Part shown: positions 6,201 to 12,279 of the stretch, piece by piece
Layout of the letters: every line of letters starts with the position of its first letter
Numbering within the stretch: the first letter of the stretch is position 1
From: Prado023 sp049688395
Lineage (GTDB): Bacteria > Actinomycetota > Actinomycetes > S36-B12 > CAIYMF01
Length of the DNA stretch: 14,043 nucleotides
Reading direction: 5' to 3'
NCBI GenBank assembly: GCA_049688395.1
Contig: JBAVKQ010000268.1
Span: 1 to 14,043, forward strand
The notes under the pieces: model-generated
Seen by the model: the letters and a program-made list of their open reading frames with translations, nothing else
Database searches by the model: none
Told to the model about the DNA's origin: nothing
Made by a program: the position numbers and the translations under genes

Positions 6201-7469
6201 TCAGCCGTTCAGTGCGGTGGTGATGGCCTCGGAGGCCTCCGCGGTGGCCTGCTCGACAGTGGCCTTCTCGGTGAAGATCTTCACCAGCATGTCCTGCAGG
6301 ACGCCCGAGCTCTCGACGTTGCCCCAGTTCGGGCTCACCGGCGTGAACTTCGAGACCTCGGCAGCCTTGTCGGCGACCATCAGGAACTCGTTGCCCTCAT
6401 GGCCGACGAACGCGCCCTGCTGGTTGGGGATGACCCCGCCTTCCTTGGCCAGCTGGGTCTGGATCTGCAGGCTGGTGAGGATCTTCATCCACTCCACGCC
6501 CAGGCCCTTGTTGGCGCTCTGCTCGGACACGGCGAGGTCCGAGCCGCCGAAGAACACCGGAGCGGTCGTCTCCGCGGTGGTGCCCGGCAGCGCGAAGGCG
6601 CCGATGTCGCCCTTCAGGTCGCCGGCGTCCAGCGCGCCCGGGGCCCACCAGGAGTCGATCATCATGCCGACGTTGCCGGTGTTGAAGGCGTCGAGGTTCT
6701 TGGTCTCGTCACCGTCCTTGGGTGCCTGCGAGTACTTCTCGACCAGACCCTTGAGGGTGTTCAGGCCGGCCACGGACTCGGCAGAGTCCAGGGTGCCCTT
6801 CCACTGGTCGCCCTCCTGCACGGCGATCTCGCCGCCGGCGTCCCAGACGAAGGGCACGGCGCCGTACCAGTACTTGCCCGGGAAGTAGAAGGCCGAGTAC
6901 TTGTTGTTCTCGGCGTTGTCCGCCTGGAGCGTGCCGGCCACGGTGTCGAGTTCGGCCAGCGTGGTCGGCACGGTCACGCCGGCCTTCTCGAAGTCGCTCT
7001 TCTTGTACACCACGATGCGCACGCCGCCGTAGTACGGGATGCCGTAGCGGGTGCCGTCGAGCTCACCGGAGGGCTGCAGACCCGGGAGCATGCCATCCAC
7101 GCCGAAGGCCGCAGCGTCCATCTCGGCCAGCAGGCCGGCATCGGCGAACTTCGCGGTGAGGCTGTTGCCGATCTCGACGACGTCCGGGGTGGAGTCGGTG
7201 CCCAACGCGGTGGTCAGCTTGTCCTGGATGCCGCCCCACTGCTGCAACTCGACCTCGACGGTGACGTTCGGGTAGGTCTGCTTGAACTGGGCGTTGACCG
7301 CGTCGACCACGGTCTGGGGCTGGCTGCCGTCCATCAGCCACACCTTCAGGGTGCCGGCGGCATCCGCCGACGGGGACTCGACGTCGGTGGCGGTCTCGCT
7401 CCCGCTGGAGCAGGCGGTGAGGGTCAGGCCCGCGGCGGCCAGCGCCACGATTCCGGTGCGCAACTTCAT
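6201..7469 (-). CDS. Sugar ABC transporter substrate-binding lipoprotein (family 1)
   Basis: The 422-aa product is an extracellular solute-binding protein. It begins with a lipoprotein signal peptide, MKLRTGIVALAAAGLTLTAC, with lipobox LTAC, so Cys20 should be lipidated after signal peptidase II cleavage. A Ser/Asp-rich linker follows, then the family-1 fold: TLKVWLMDGSQPQTVVDAVNAQ, YPNVTVEVELQQWGG, TPDVVEIGNS, GIPYYGGVRIVVYKKS, and MMIDSWWAPG. It delivers a carbohydrate to the two permeases downstream. The ATG at 7469 is chosen because it directly begins the signal peptide and follows AAGGGGA; the upstream extension (MRDRQPS...) would bury the signal sequence. No ATPase gene is nearby, so a shared MsiK-type ATPase encoded elsewhere is likely. 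The sugar is not identifiable from sequence. Confidence 0.94.
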   Translation of the reverse strand: MKLRTGIVALAAAGLTLTACSSGSETATDVESPSADAAGTLKVWLMDGSQPQTVVDAVNAQFKQTYPNVTVEVELQQWGGIQDKLTTALGTDSTPDVVEIGNSLTAKFADAGLLAEMDAAAFGVDGMLPGLQPSGELDGTRYGIPYYGGVRIVVYKKSDFEKAGVTVPTTLAELDTVAGTLQADNAENNKYSAFYFPGKYWYGAVPFVWDAGGEIAVQEGDQWKGTLDSAESVAGLNTLKGLVEKYSQAPKDGDETKNLDAFNTGNVGMMIDSWWAPGALDAGDLKGDIGAFALPGTTAETTAPVFFGGSDLAVSEQSANKGLGVEWMKILTSLQIQTQLAKEGGVIPNQQGAFVGHEGNEFLMVADKAAEVSKFTPVSPNWGNVESSGVLQDMLVKIFTEKATVEQATAEASEAITTALNG

Positions 7470-7771
7470 TGGTTCCCCTTCAGATGTGGGACTCGGTGGA
7501 CTCGGTTGTCGGTCACGCATCCCCGCGCGGAGGTGGAGGTGCGTCGGTCGTATTCAACAGCGCCCGAGCCGCCGACACCCCAACCATTCGGATACGGAAC
7601 GATCACGGATCGCACGGTTCGCTAACGATCAGGTAACGACGACCAAGCGGCCCTGCTGACGGCACCCGGACCGGGGCGGACCGGACGGGGCCGGGCATCG
7701 AAGGCGATCGGGCCCGTTCGGCCCCGGGCCGCGAGTTGCGCGCCTCGGCACCGCGGGCGACTCTTGGAGGC
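7470..7771. promoter_or_regulatory. Divergent control region of the sugar importer and msrA
   Basis: This is a 302-base gene-free stretch between oppositely oriented genes, so it must hold two promoters. The octamer aacgatca is repeated at 7598-7605 and 7624-7631. Taacga is repeated at 7623-7628 and 7634-7639, which is 11 bases or one helical turn apart. Cgatc-acg-gatcg at 7600-7612 is a perfect 5-3-5 inverted repeat. These are plausible operator sites for a sugar-responsive repressor such as a LacI-type protein, about 130-170 bases upstream of the binding-protein start. A weak minus-strand -10 candidate, TTGAAT, lies near 7550-7560. I see no clear promoter for msrA. Confidence 0.4.
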
Positions 7772-8440
7772 ATGTGGTTCACCTCTCGGCGCGCTGACCC
7801 GATCCCGACCCCGGACCGCGCGCTGCCCGGGCGCCCGGACTACGACTACCCACTCGAGCGCACCCACGCCGTGCTGGGCACGTCCATGCTCGGGCCGTTC
7901 CCGCCCGGGGTGGTCAGCCTCTACCTGGCGATGGGGTGCTTCTGGGGCGCGGAGAAGCGGCTGTGGCAGCTGCCCGGCGCGCACACGACCGCCGCGGGCT
8001 ACCAGGGCGGGACCACCGCGCACCCGACCTACCGGGAGGTGTGCACCGGGATGACCGGGCACACCGAGATGGTCCTGGTCGCCTACGACCCGCAGGTGGT
8101 GCCCACGATCGACGTCCTGCGGGTGTTCTGGGAGAACCACGACCCGACCCAGGGCATGCGCCAGGGAAACGACGTGGGCAGCCAGTACCGCAGTGCCGTG
8201 TACTGGTCGACACCCGAGCAGCAGGCGCTGGTCGAGGCCAGCGCGGCGGCCTACGACCAGGTGCTGCGCGCGGAGGGGTTCGACCCGATCAGCACCGAGC
8301 TGGCACCGGCGATCGCGGACGGTGCGACCGTGCGGCCGTTCTACTACGCCGAGGGCCCGCATCAGCAGTACCTGGCCAAGAATCCGCGGGGCTACGACTG
8401 CCATGCGCACACCGGCATCCTGCTGCCGGACCTTCGATGA
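7772..8440 (+). CDS. msrA: Peptide methionine-(S)-S-oxide reductase MsrA
   Basis: The 222-aa cytoplasmic enzyme reduces methionine-S-sulfoxide in proteins with thioredoxin. The catalytic motif GCFWGAEK has its nucleophile at Cys56, followed by the substrate-pocket segments AAGYQGG, PTYREVCTGMTGHTE, and VFWENHDPTQGMRQGNDVGSQYRS. Only two other cysteines exist, Cys91 and Cys210 (GYDCHAHTG). Cys210 is the likely resolving residue. The second C-terminal Cys found in many three-Cys MsrA proteins is Leu here. The ATG at 7772 begins the typical MWFTSRRAD...TPDRALPGR actinobacterial N terminus. GGAGG at 7766-7770 lies only one base before this ATG, too close for a normal ribosome site, yet no better start exists. 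The downstream hydrolase overlaps by ATGA. Confidence 0.95.
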   Translation: MWFTSRRADPIPTPDRALPGRPDYDYPLERTHAVLGTSMLGPFPPGVVSLYLAMGCFWGAEKRLWQLPGAHTTAAGYQGGTTAHPTYREVCTGMTGHTEMVLVAYDPQVVPTIDVLRVFWENHDPTQGMRQGNDVGSQYRSAVYWSTPEQQALVEASAAAYDQVLRAEGFDPISTELAPAIADGATVRPFYYAEGPHQQYLAKNPRGYDCHAHTGILLPDLR

Positions 8441-9291
8441 TCCCCCGGCCCTCGCTCCGGTCAGCGGCCCTGGGCAGCGGCGGGATGGCCGGAGCGGCCG
8501 CCGCCAGCCTCGGGGTCCTGGTGGCCCAGGCCCGGCTGGCCCGCCGGGCGATCGGACCGCAGCGCGGCGTGCCGCCCTACCAGGACGGCCGGTTCGGCCC
8601 GACGACCGGGACCTCCCTGCGCCTGGCGCTCCTCGGGGACTCCGTGGCCGCCGGGTTGGGTGCGCAGACTGCGGCGGACACCGTGGCCGGGGCACTGGTG
8701 CGCGGGGTCGCCGCGTCCAGCCGTCGACCGGTCAGCATGATCAACCACGCCGTCGTCGGGGCTCGCTCGGCCGACCTCGAACGGCAGGTCACCCGCTGCC
8801 TGTCGGCCCGTCCGCACGTGGCGGTCATCATCATCGGCGCCAACGACGTGACCCACCTGGTCCCCCACCACCTGGCCGCGCAGCGCCTCGCGCTGGCCAT
8901 CGATCGGCTCTCCGCGGTCGGGACCGTGGTGGTCGTGGGCCCCTGTCCGGACCTGGGCACCGTGCGCCCGGTCGGCCCGCCGCTGCGCTGGGTGGCCCGT
9001 GAGCTGTCCCGTTCCCTGGCCGCGGTGCAGCGGCGGGCGGCTGCCCGGTCCGGTGCCCGAGTGGTGCATCTCTACGACCTGCTCGGGCCCGAGTTCGAGG
9101 TCCACGCGGAGGCGATGTTCGGCCCCGACCTGTTCCATCCCTCCGCATTGGGCTACCGCCGGATCGGGGCCCATCTGCTGCCGCCGGTGCTCGACGCCCT
9201 TGGCCTGCCGTCCGCGCGACCGCGTCTGGAGCTGGCTGCCCCAGTCCCGCGGGTGGGCGGCCCGGACCTGCCGCCGGGACTGGCCACCTGA
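8437..9291 (+). CDS. SGNH/GDSL-family hydrolase, probably membrane-anchored
   Basis: The 284-aa product carries the SGNH esterase blocks in order. Block I is ALLGDSVAAGLG with nucleophile Ser69, block II is the glycine in VVGARS, block III is IGANDV, and block V is DLFHPSALGY with Asp231 and His234 completing the triad. Residues about 10-32 (Gly/Ala-rich, SLGVLVAQA) form one hydrophobic segment, consistent with a signal anchor that places the catalytic domain outside the membrane. Family members hydrolyse acyl esters of lipids, cell-wall polymers or small molecules; the substrate here is unknown. The ATG at 8437 overlaps the msrA stop as ATGA, so translation is coupled. A longer upstream frame is the out-of-frame shadow of msrA. 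It ends two bases before the convergent gene on the minus strand. Confidence 0.9.
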   Translation: MIPRPSLRSAALGSGGMAGAAAASLGVLVAQARLARRAIGPQRGVPPYQDGRFGPTTGTSLRLALLGDSVAAGLGAQTAADTVAGALVRGVAASSRRPVSMINHAVVGARSADLERQVTRCLSARPHVAVIIIGANDVTHLVPHHLAAQRLALAIDRLSAVGTVVVVGPCPDLGTVRPVGPPLRWVARELSRSLAAVQRRAAARSGARVVHLYDLLGPEFEVHAEAMFGPDLFHPSALGYRRIGAHLLPPVLDALGLPSARPRLELAAPVPRVGGPDLPPGLAT

Positions 9292-9293
9292 GC

Positions 9294-9665
9294 TCACAGG
9301 CTGCGCCGCAGCTCGATCAGGCGCGTGACCGCCGACTCGCAGGCCGCAGCCGACTCCGGGGCACCGAGTCCGCCGCGTGCGTCGAGTTCGGCGACGAGGT
9401 CCAGGGCACAGACGGCCAGCACATCGGCGGCCGCGAAGTCGCCGAGCTCGGGCAACCTGCGCTGGGGCCCTCCGGCAAGTTCCGCGGCGTGATCGGCGAA
9501 CTCCTGGGCCAGGTCGAACGCCGCCCGGGCCCGACTCCGACCATCCACCCGCCCAGCAGCCAGGCGCACCGCGGACATCGACCGCAGCCGGTCGCAGGTG
9601 CGCGTCGACTCGAGGCGCAGTCGGGCCGGATCGCCAGGATCGGGGGGCGTTTCGAGCAGGCTCAC
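9294..9665 (-). CDS. Small predicted helical protein, unknown function
   Basis: The 123-aa product is not recognised. It is soluble, Ala/Arg/Leu-rich and predicted helical, with segments RLESTRTCDRLRSMSAVRLA, RAAFDLAQEFADHAAELAG, and DFAAADVLAVCALDLVAELD, and no transmembrane helix or signal peptide. The regular charge/hydrophobe alternation and third-position GC support real coding. The GTG at 9665 is chosen because a TAGCGT -10 box lies seven bases upstream, which suits a leaderless message; an internal ATG at 9578 would remove 29 plausible residues. An open extension upstream to 10007 is the shadow of the DUF4287 gene. It converges with the SGNH hydrolase, with two bases between the stops, and is divergent from DUF4287. 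Confidence 0.65.
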   Translation of the reverse strand: MSLLETPPDPGDPARLRLESTRTCDRLRSMSAVRLAAGRVDGRSRARAAFDLAQEFADHAAELAGGPQRRLPELGDFAAADVLAVCALDLVAELDARGGLGAPESAAACESAVTRLIELRRSL

Positions 9666-9672
9666 CCCCCGC

Positions 9673-9678
9673 ACGCTA
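9673..9678 (-). promoter_or_regulatory. -10 box for the 123-aa gene (probable leaderless start)
   Basis: Read on the minus strand, TAGCGT fits TANNNT and is followed after seven bases (GCGGGGG) by the GTG start codon. This is the same spacing class as at ung and the ACT gene. Confidence 0.4.
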
Positions 9679-9719
9679 GCGGCCCACGGGCCCGGTGGCC
9701 CCGGCCCACTCCGGCGGGC

Positions 9720-9725
9720 TACGGT
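9720..9725 (+). promoter_or_regulatory. -10 box for the DUF4287 gene
   Basis: TACGGT fits TANNNT and lies 33 bases before the ATG at 9759. That predicts a short leader of about 27 bases containing the perfect AGGAGG at 9745-9750. No clear -35 is seen. Confidence 0.4.
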
Positions 9726-9758
9726 AGGGACAGCACCGGCGGCCAGGAGGAGATAGCA

Positions 9759-9989
9759 ATGACCCTGCACCACTCCGAAGAAACACACCAGTTGCTCGTC
9801 GATCGCGTCCCTGATGCGACCGGCAAGCCGTTGAAGGAGTGGTTCGACGTGGTCGAGGATGGCCCGTCGTTCACGCGGTTCGACGATCGCGTGAACTGGC
9901 TGCGCGACGAGCACGACCTCTCGCACGGCTACGCCACGGCGATCATCCACGAGATGGACAAGGTCAAGGCAGCCCTGCGGTTGCAGTAG
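9759..9989 (+). CDS. DUF4287 domain protein
   Basis: This small soluble protein of 76 aa consists almost entirely of one DUF4287 domain. The recognisable features are TGKPLKEWFDVV, RFDDRVNWLRDEHDLSHGYATAIIHE, and the final MDKVKA helix. The family occurs alone or fused to DUF5655-type domains in bacteria; its biochemical role is not known to me. The ATG at 9759 has a perfect AGGAGG with an eight-base spacer, so the start is secure, and strong expression is plausible. Longer frames upstream are not supported. It ends before a bidirectional hairpin that separates it from the convergent Bax inhibitor-like gene. Confidence 0.88.
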   Translation: MTLHHSEETHQLLVDRVPDATGKPLKEWFDVVEDGPSFTRFDDRVNWLRDEHDLSHGYATAIIHEMDKVKAALRLQ

Positions 9990-10010
9990 GCCGATTCCCC
10001 CTCGCACGAA

Positions 10011-10049
10011 ACGACGGACCCCGCAGCCACTGGCTGCGGGGTCCGTCGT
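10011..10049. terminator. Bidirectional hairpin terminator
   Basis: A perfect 19-base inverted repeat pairs 10011-10029 with 10031-10049 around a single central base; in practice this is a 16-17-base stem with a 5-7-base loop. It lies between the convergent DUF4287 and Bax1-I genes, 21 bases and 15 bases from their stops. No U-run follows on either strand, as is common for actinobacterial hairpin terminators. Confidence 0.8.
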
Positions 10050-10064
10050 GCGTTCGGAGCCGGG

Positions 10065-10928
10065 TCAGTCGCGGCCGGCTGCGAGCAGCGCGAGCAGACG
10101 CAGGATCTCCAGGTACAGCCAGATCAGCGTCACGAGCAGGCCGAACGTCATCCGCCAGGCCTCCTGGGAGGGCAGGCCGGCCTGCACACCCCGGGTGATC
10201 GACTCGAAGTCGATCATCAGGCTGAAGGAGGCCAGGCCCACGCCCACCACGCACAGCAGCAGCCCCAGGCCGCCGACCCCGTAGAAGCCCCAGCCATCGC
10301 CGACCCCGAACATGGCCGAGACGAAGGAGGCCAGCGCGATCACCAGGTAGGAGGCCATCGCGACCATCATCACCTTCATGAACCGGCCGTTGACCTTGAC
10401 GATCTTGGTCCTGTACAGGATCAGCATCATCGTGAACGCGACGAGCGTGCCGATGACGGCCTGCGAGACGAGGTTGCCCGCATACCCGGTGGAGGCCGCC
10501 CAGTCGCTGTAGAACCAGCTGATCGCGCCGAGGAACACCCCCTGGACGCCGGCATAGGCCAGGACCAGCGGCGGGCTGACGGCCTTCTTGAAGATGTTGG
10601 CCATGGCCAGGCCGAGGCCGACCAGCATTGCCACCAGGAACAGCCACGGGTTGCTCGGGGCCAGCACCCAGCCGATGTAGGCGCCTGGGAGCAGCACCGC
10701 CAGCGAGATGCCGGTGCGCATGATGACGTCGTCGAGGGTCATCCGGTCGGTGACCGGCTCGTACATCGAGCCGGTGGGCGCGCCGGTCGGTACCGGCGGG
10801 TACCCGATCGGTGCCTGCTGGCCCGGCTGCTGCTGGCCCGCGCTGCGGTAGGCGGACTTGCCCTCGGCATAGGCGAAACCGCTCTCCCCGGAGTCCATCC
10901 GGGCGAACACGGGGTTCTTGTTCTTCAT
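10065..10928 (-). CDS. Bax inhibitor-1/YccA family membrane protein
   Basis: The 287-aa product has a cytoplasmic N-terminal tail of about 70 residues rich in Gln, Pro and Gly (AGQQQPGQQAPIGYPP) and then seven hydrophobic helices, from ISLAVLLPGAYIGWVLA to TFGLLVTLIWLYLEILRLLA. The last helix and its C-terminal arrangement fit the Bax1-I family, which is linked to calcium leak channels and protease or stress regulation. The bacterial function in actinobacteria is unsettled. The ATG at 10928 begins the typical N terminus MKNKNPVFAR. GGAGG (10940-10944 on the minus strand) lies about 11-12 bases upstream. Frames continuing upstream run through the tRNA gene and are artefacts. The gene ends at the shared terminator with DUF4287. 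Confidence 0.92.
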   Translation of the reverse strand: MKNKNPVFARMDSGESGFAYAEGKSAYRSAGQQQPGQQAPIGYPPVPTGAPTGSMYEPVTDRMTLDDVIMRTGISLAVLLPGAYIGWVLAPSNPWLFLVAMLVGLGLAMANIFKKAVSPPLVLAYAGVQGVFLGAISWFYSDWAASTGYAGNLVSQAVIGTLVAFTMMLILYRTKIVKVNGRFMKVMMVAMASYLVIALASFVSAMFGVGDGWGFYGVGGLGLLLCVVGVGLASFSLMIDFESITRGVQAGLPSQEAWRMTFGLLVTLIWLYLEILRLLALLAAGRD

Positions 10929-11055
10929 TGTGTGCGTCGACCTCCACGTCGGCGAGTACAGGCACCGCCCGAGACGGGCGATGTACCACTGAATCACAGA
11001 ACGCATGATTCGACACGTTTCTTCCCACGACGCGCACGGATCACACCTGTCACAG
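10929..11055 (-). promoter_or_regulatory. Leader and promoter region of the Bax1-I gene with two palindromes
   Basis: A 6-3-6 hairpin, cgcccg-aga-cgggcg, is at 10966-10980, framed by gtaca at 10956-10960 and tgtac at 10982-10986, so a longer imperfect stem can form in the mRNA leader. Further upstream, gaatca-N9-tgattc (10991-10996 and 11006-11011) is a perfect interrupted palindrome of operator-like shape. I see no convincing -35/-10 pair. The upstream tRNA could also read through into this gene. Confidence 0.4.
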
Positions 11056-11129
11056 TGCCCCCGGTGGGAGTCGAACCCACACTCGGGCGGTTTTAAGCCG
11101 CCTGCCTCTGCCGGTTGGGCTACGGGGGC
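11056..11129 (-). tRNA. tRNA with anticodon UAA (Leu), class I body
   Basis: A complete 74-base cloverleaf reads on the minus strand. The acceptor GCCCCCG (11129-11123) pairs perfectly with CGGGGGC (11063-11057), with discriminator A at 11056. The D arm is GCCC/GGC with GG in the loop. The anticodon stem GGCGG/CCGCC (11102-11098 with 11090-11086) carries the loop CTTAAAA, giving anticodon UAA. The variable loop is only CGAGT (11085-11081), and the T arm is GTGGG-TTCGACT-CCCAC. CCA is not encoded. UAA reads the Leu codon UUA, but bacterial tRNA-Leu normally has a long class II variable arm, which is absent here. I saw no in-frame TTA codon in the genes of this window on visual inspection. The structure is intact, so it is not an obvious pseudogene. 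Confidence 0.9.
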
Positions 11130-11139
11130 GTGCGGGTCA

Positions 11140-11145
11140 ACGGTA
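11140..11145 (-). promoter_or_regulatory. -10 box of the tRNA gene
   Basis: Minus-strand TACCGT lies ten bases before the first tRNA base, predicting a start a few bases upstream of the mature 5' end. CTGACA (11171-11166 on the minus strand), overlapping the def stop codon, is a possible -35 with a long spacer of 20 bases. The tRNA thus probably has its own promoter. Confidence 0.4.
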
Positions 11146-11167
11146 GGTCCCCTCGACTCGGGCCATG

Positions 11168-11719
11168 TCAGAGGTAAGTGGTGCGGGGGTGGATCGCGTG
11201 CGCGCCGGCCACCCGGTCCAGGAACAGCAGCCCGTCGAGGTGGTCGATCTCGTGCGCGACGGCGCGCGCCTCGAACGCGTCGGTGCTGATCGTGACCTGC
11301 GCGCCGGTGCCGGGCAGCACGCCGGTCACGGTCATCCGGGTGGCGCGGCGCACGTCGCCGGTGAAGTCCGGCACCGACATGCAACCCTCCCGCCCCTTCT
11401 CGTTGCGGGTGGCCGAGACCACGACCGGGTTGACCAGGACGAACGTGCCGTGGGTGGTACGGGCCTTCGGGTTCCGGGACACGTCCAGGGCGAACATCCG
11501 CCACCCGACGGCCACCTGGTTGGCGGCCAGGCCGACGCACCCCGGCGACACGCGCATCGTGGCGATCAGGTCCGCAGCCAGTGCCACGACCTGGGGGTCG
11601 GTGGGGTCGACATCGGCGCACGGGGTGCCCAGGGCGCGATGCGGCGCGACGACGACCGGGCGGACCGAACCGGCGGGCAGGTCGGGCATGGGCAGGCACA
11701 CGGTGGGCTCGGCGGGCAT
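11168..11719 (-). CDS. def: Peptide deformylase
   Basis: This 183-aa cytoplasmic metalloenzyme removes the formyl group from the initiator methionine of new proteins. All three signature motifs are present: GCVGLAANQ at 60-68 (family GxGLAAxQ), EGCMS with metal-ligand Cys113, and HEIDH at 156-160 with the two His ligands and catalytic Glu157. The length is normal. The GCMS version and the divergent N terminus suggest an actinobacterial paralogue rather than the Escherichia type. The ATG at 11719 lies 12 bases after the ACT-protein stop, so the two form an operon. No strong ribosome site is visible, and an internal ATG at 11689 is a possible alternative. Confidence 0.95.
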   Translation of the reverse strand: MPAEPTVCLPMPDLPAGSVRPVVVAPHRALGTPCADVDPTDPQVVALAADLIATMRVSPGCVGLAANQVAVGWRMFALDVSRNPKARTTHGTFVLVNPVVVSATRNEKGREGCMSVPDFTGDVRRATRMTVTGVLPGTGAQVTISTDAFEARAVAHEIDHLDGLLFLDRVAGAHAIHPRTTYL

Positions 11720-11731
11720 GTGAGGACCGGC

Positions 11732-12247
11732 CTAGAGGACGTCGGAGTCGGCAGGACGCAGGGTGACTCCGACGCCGAGTTGCGCGCCGACCCTGTCCAG
11801 CTCGGAGCCCAGGCCCACGACGTCGACCGCCGGGGGCAGCGTGATCTCGGCCACGAGCAGGTAGAGCCCACCCCGGCCCAGGCGGGTGGACAGGTCGGTG
11901 ATGTTGCCGCCGTGCGCGGCCACGGTCGAGGTGACCCGGGCCACGATGCCTGGTTGATCGGCGCCGTGGACGCTCAGGACGTACCCCGCCCGGTCGGTGG
12001 ATCCCTCGTCGGTGCCGACCGGCAGCACCGACACGACCAGGTCGTCGGCGGACAGATGCGCCAGCCGCCCGGCGAGGTCGGTGGGGTCGACGGCGAGGTC
12101 GGCGATCAGCGTCCAGGCGAAGTGCCCGCGCAGCAGGGTCATCGAGGAGTCCTCGAGATTCCCGCCCAGGTCGGCCACGACGCCGGTAACCTCGGCGATG
12201 ATCCCGGGACGGTCGCGACCGATGACGGTGACGGCGAGGCTCGGCAT
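11732..12247 (-). CDS. Double ACT-domain protein (GcvR-like)
   Basis: The 171-aa product has two ACT domains in tandem: residues about 3-75 (LAVTVIGRDRPGIIAEVTGVVADLGGNLEDSS) and about 88-160 (YVLSVHGADQPGIVARVTSTVAAHGGNITDLSTRL). Each shows the DRPG/DQPG turn and the GGN motif typical of amino-acid-binding ACT repeats. Such stand-alone pairs resemble GcvR, which controls glycine cleavage genes in enterobacteria; in actinobacteria the ligand and target are not established. The ATG at 12247 is chosen over the GTG at 12253 because a TAGGCT -10 box sits six bases before the ATG, so the message is probably leaderless and the GTG would lie upstream of the transcript start. It is co-transcribed with def downstream. 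Confidence 0.88.
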   Translation of the reverse strand: MPSLAVTVIGRDRPGIIAEVTGVVADLGGNLEDSSMTLLRGHFAWTLIADLAVDPTDLAGRLAHLSADDLVVSVLPVGTDEGSTDRAGYVLSVHGADQPGIVARVTSTVAAHGGNITDLSTRLGRGGLYLLVAEITLPPAVDVVGLGSELDRVGAQLGVGVTLRPADSDVL

Positions 12248-12253
12248 GGGCAC

Positions 12254-12259
12254 AGCCTA
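12254..12259 (-). promoter_or_regulatory. -10 box of the ACT-def operon
   Basis: Minus-strand TAGGCT fits TANNNT and is followed after six bases (GTGCCC) by the ATG at 12247. This fits a leaderless transcript and decides the start codon. The 32-base divergent gap also has to serve the plus-strand membrane protein gene. Confidence 0.45.
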
Positions 12260-12279
12260 CGGGCGGGCGGAGGCCGGTG

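Noticed and set aside
6399..7625. 408-codon open frame on the plus strand
   Set aside because: It is antisense to the binding-protein gene, whose signal peptide and fold are clear. The frame runs into the promoter region without a ribosome site.
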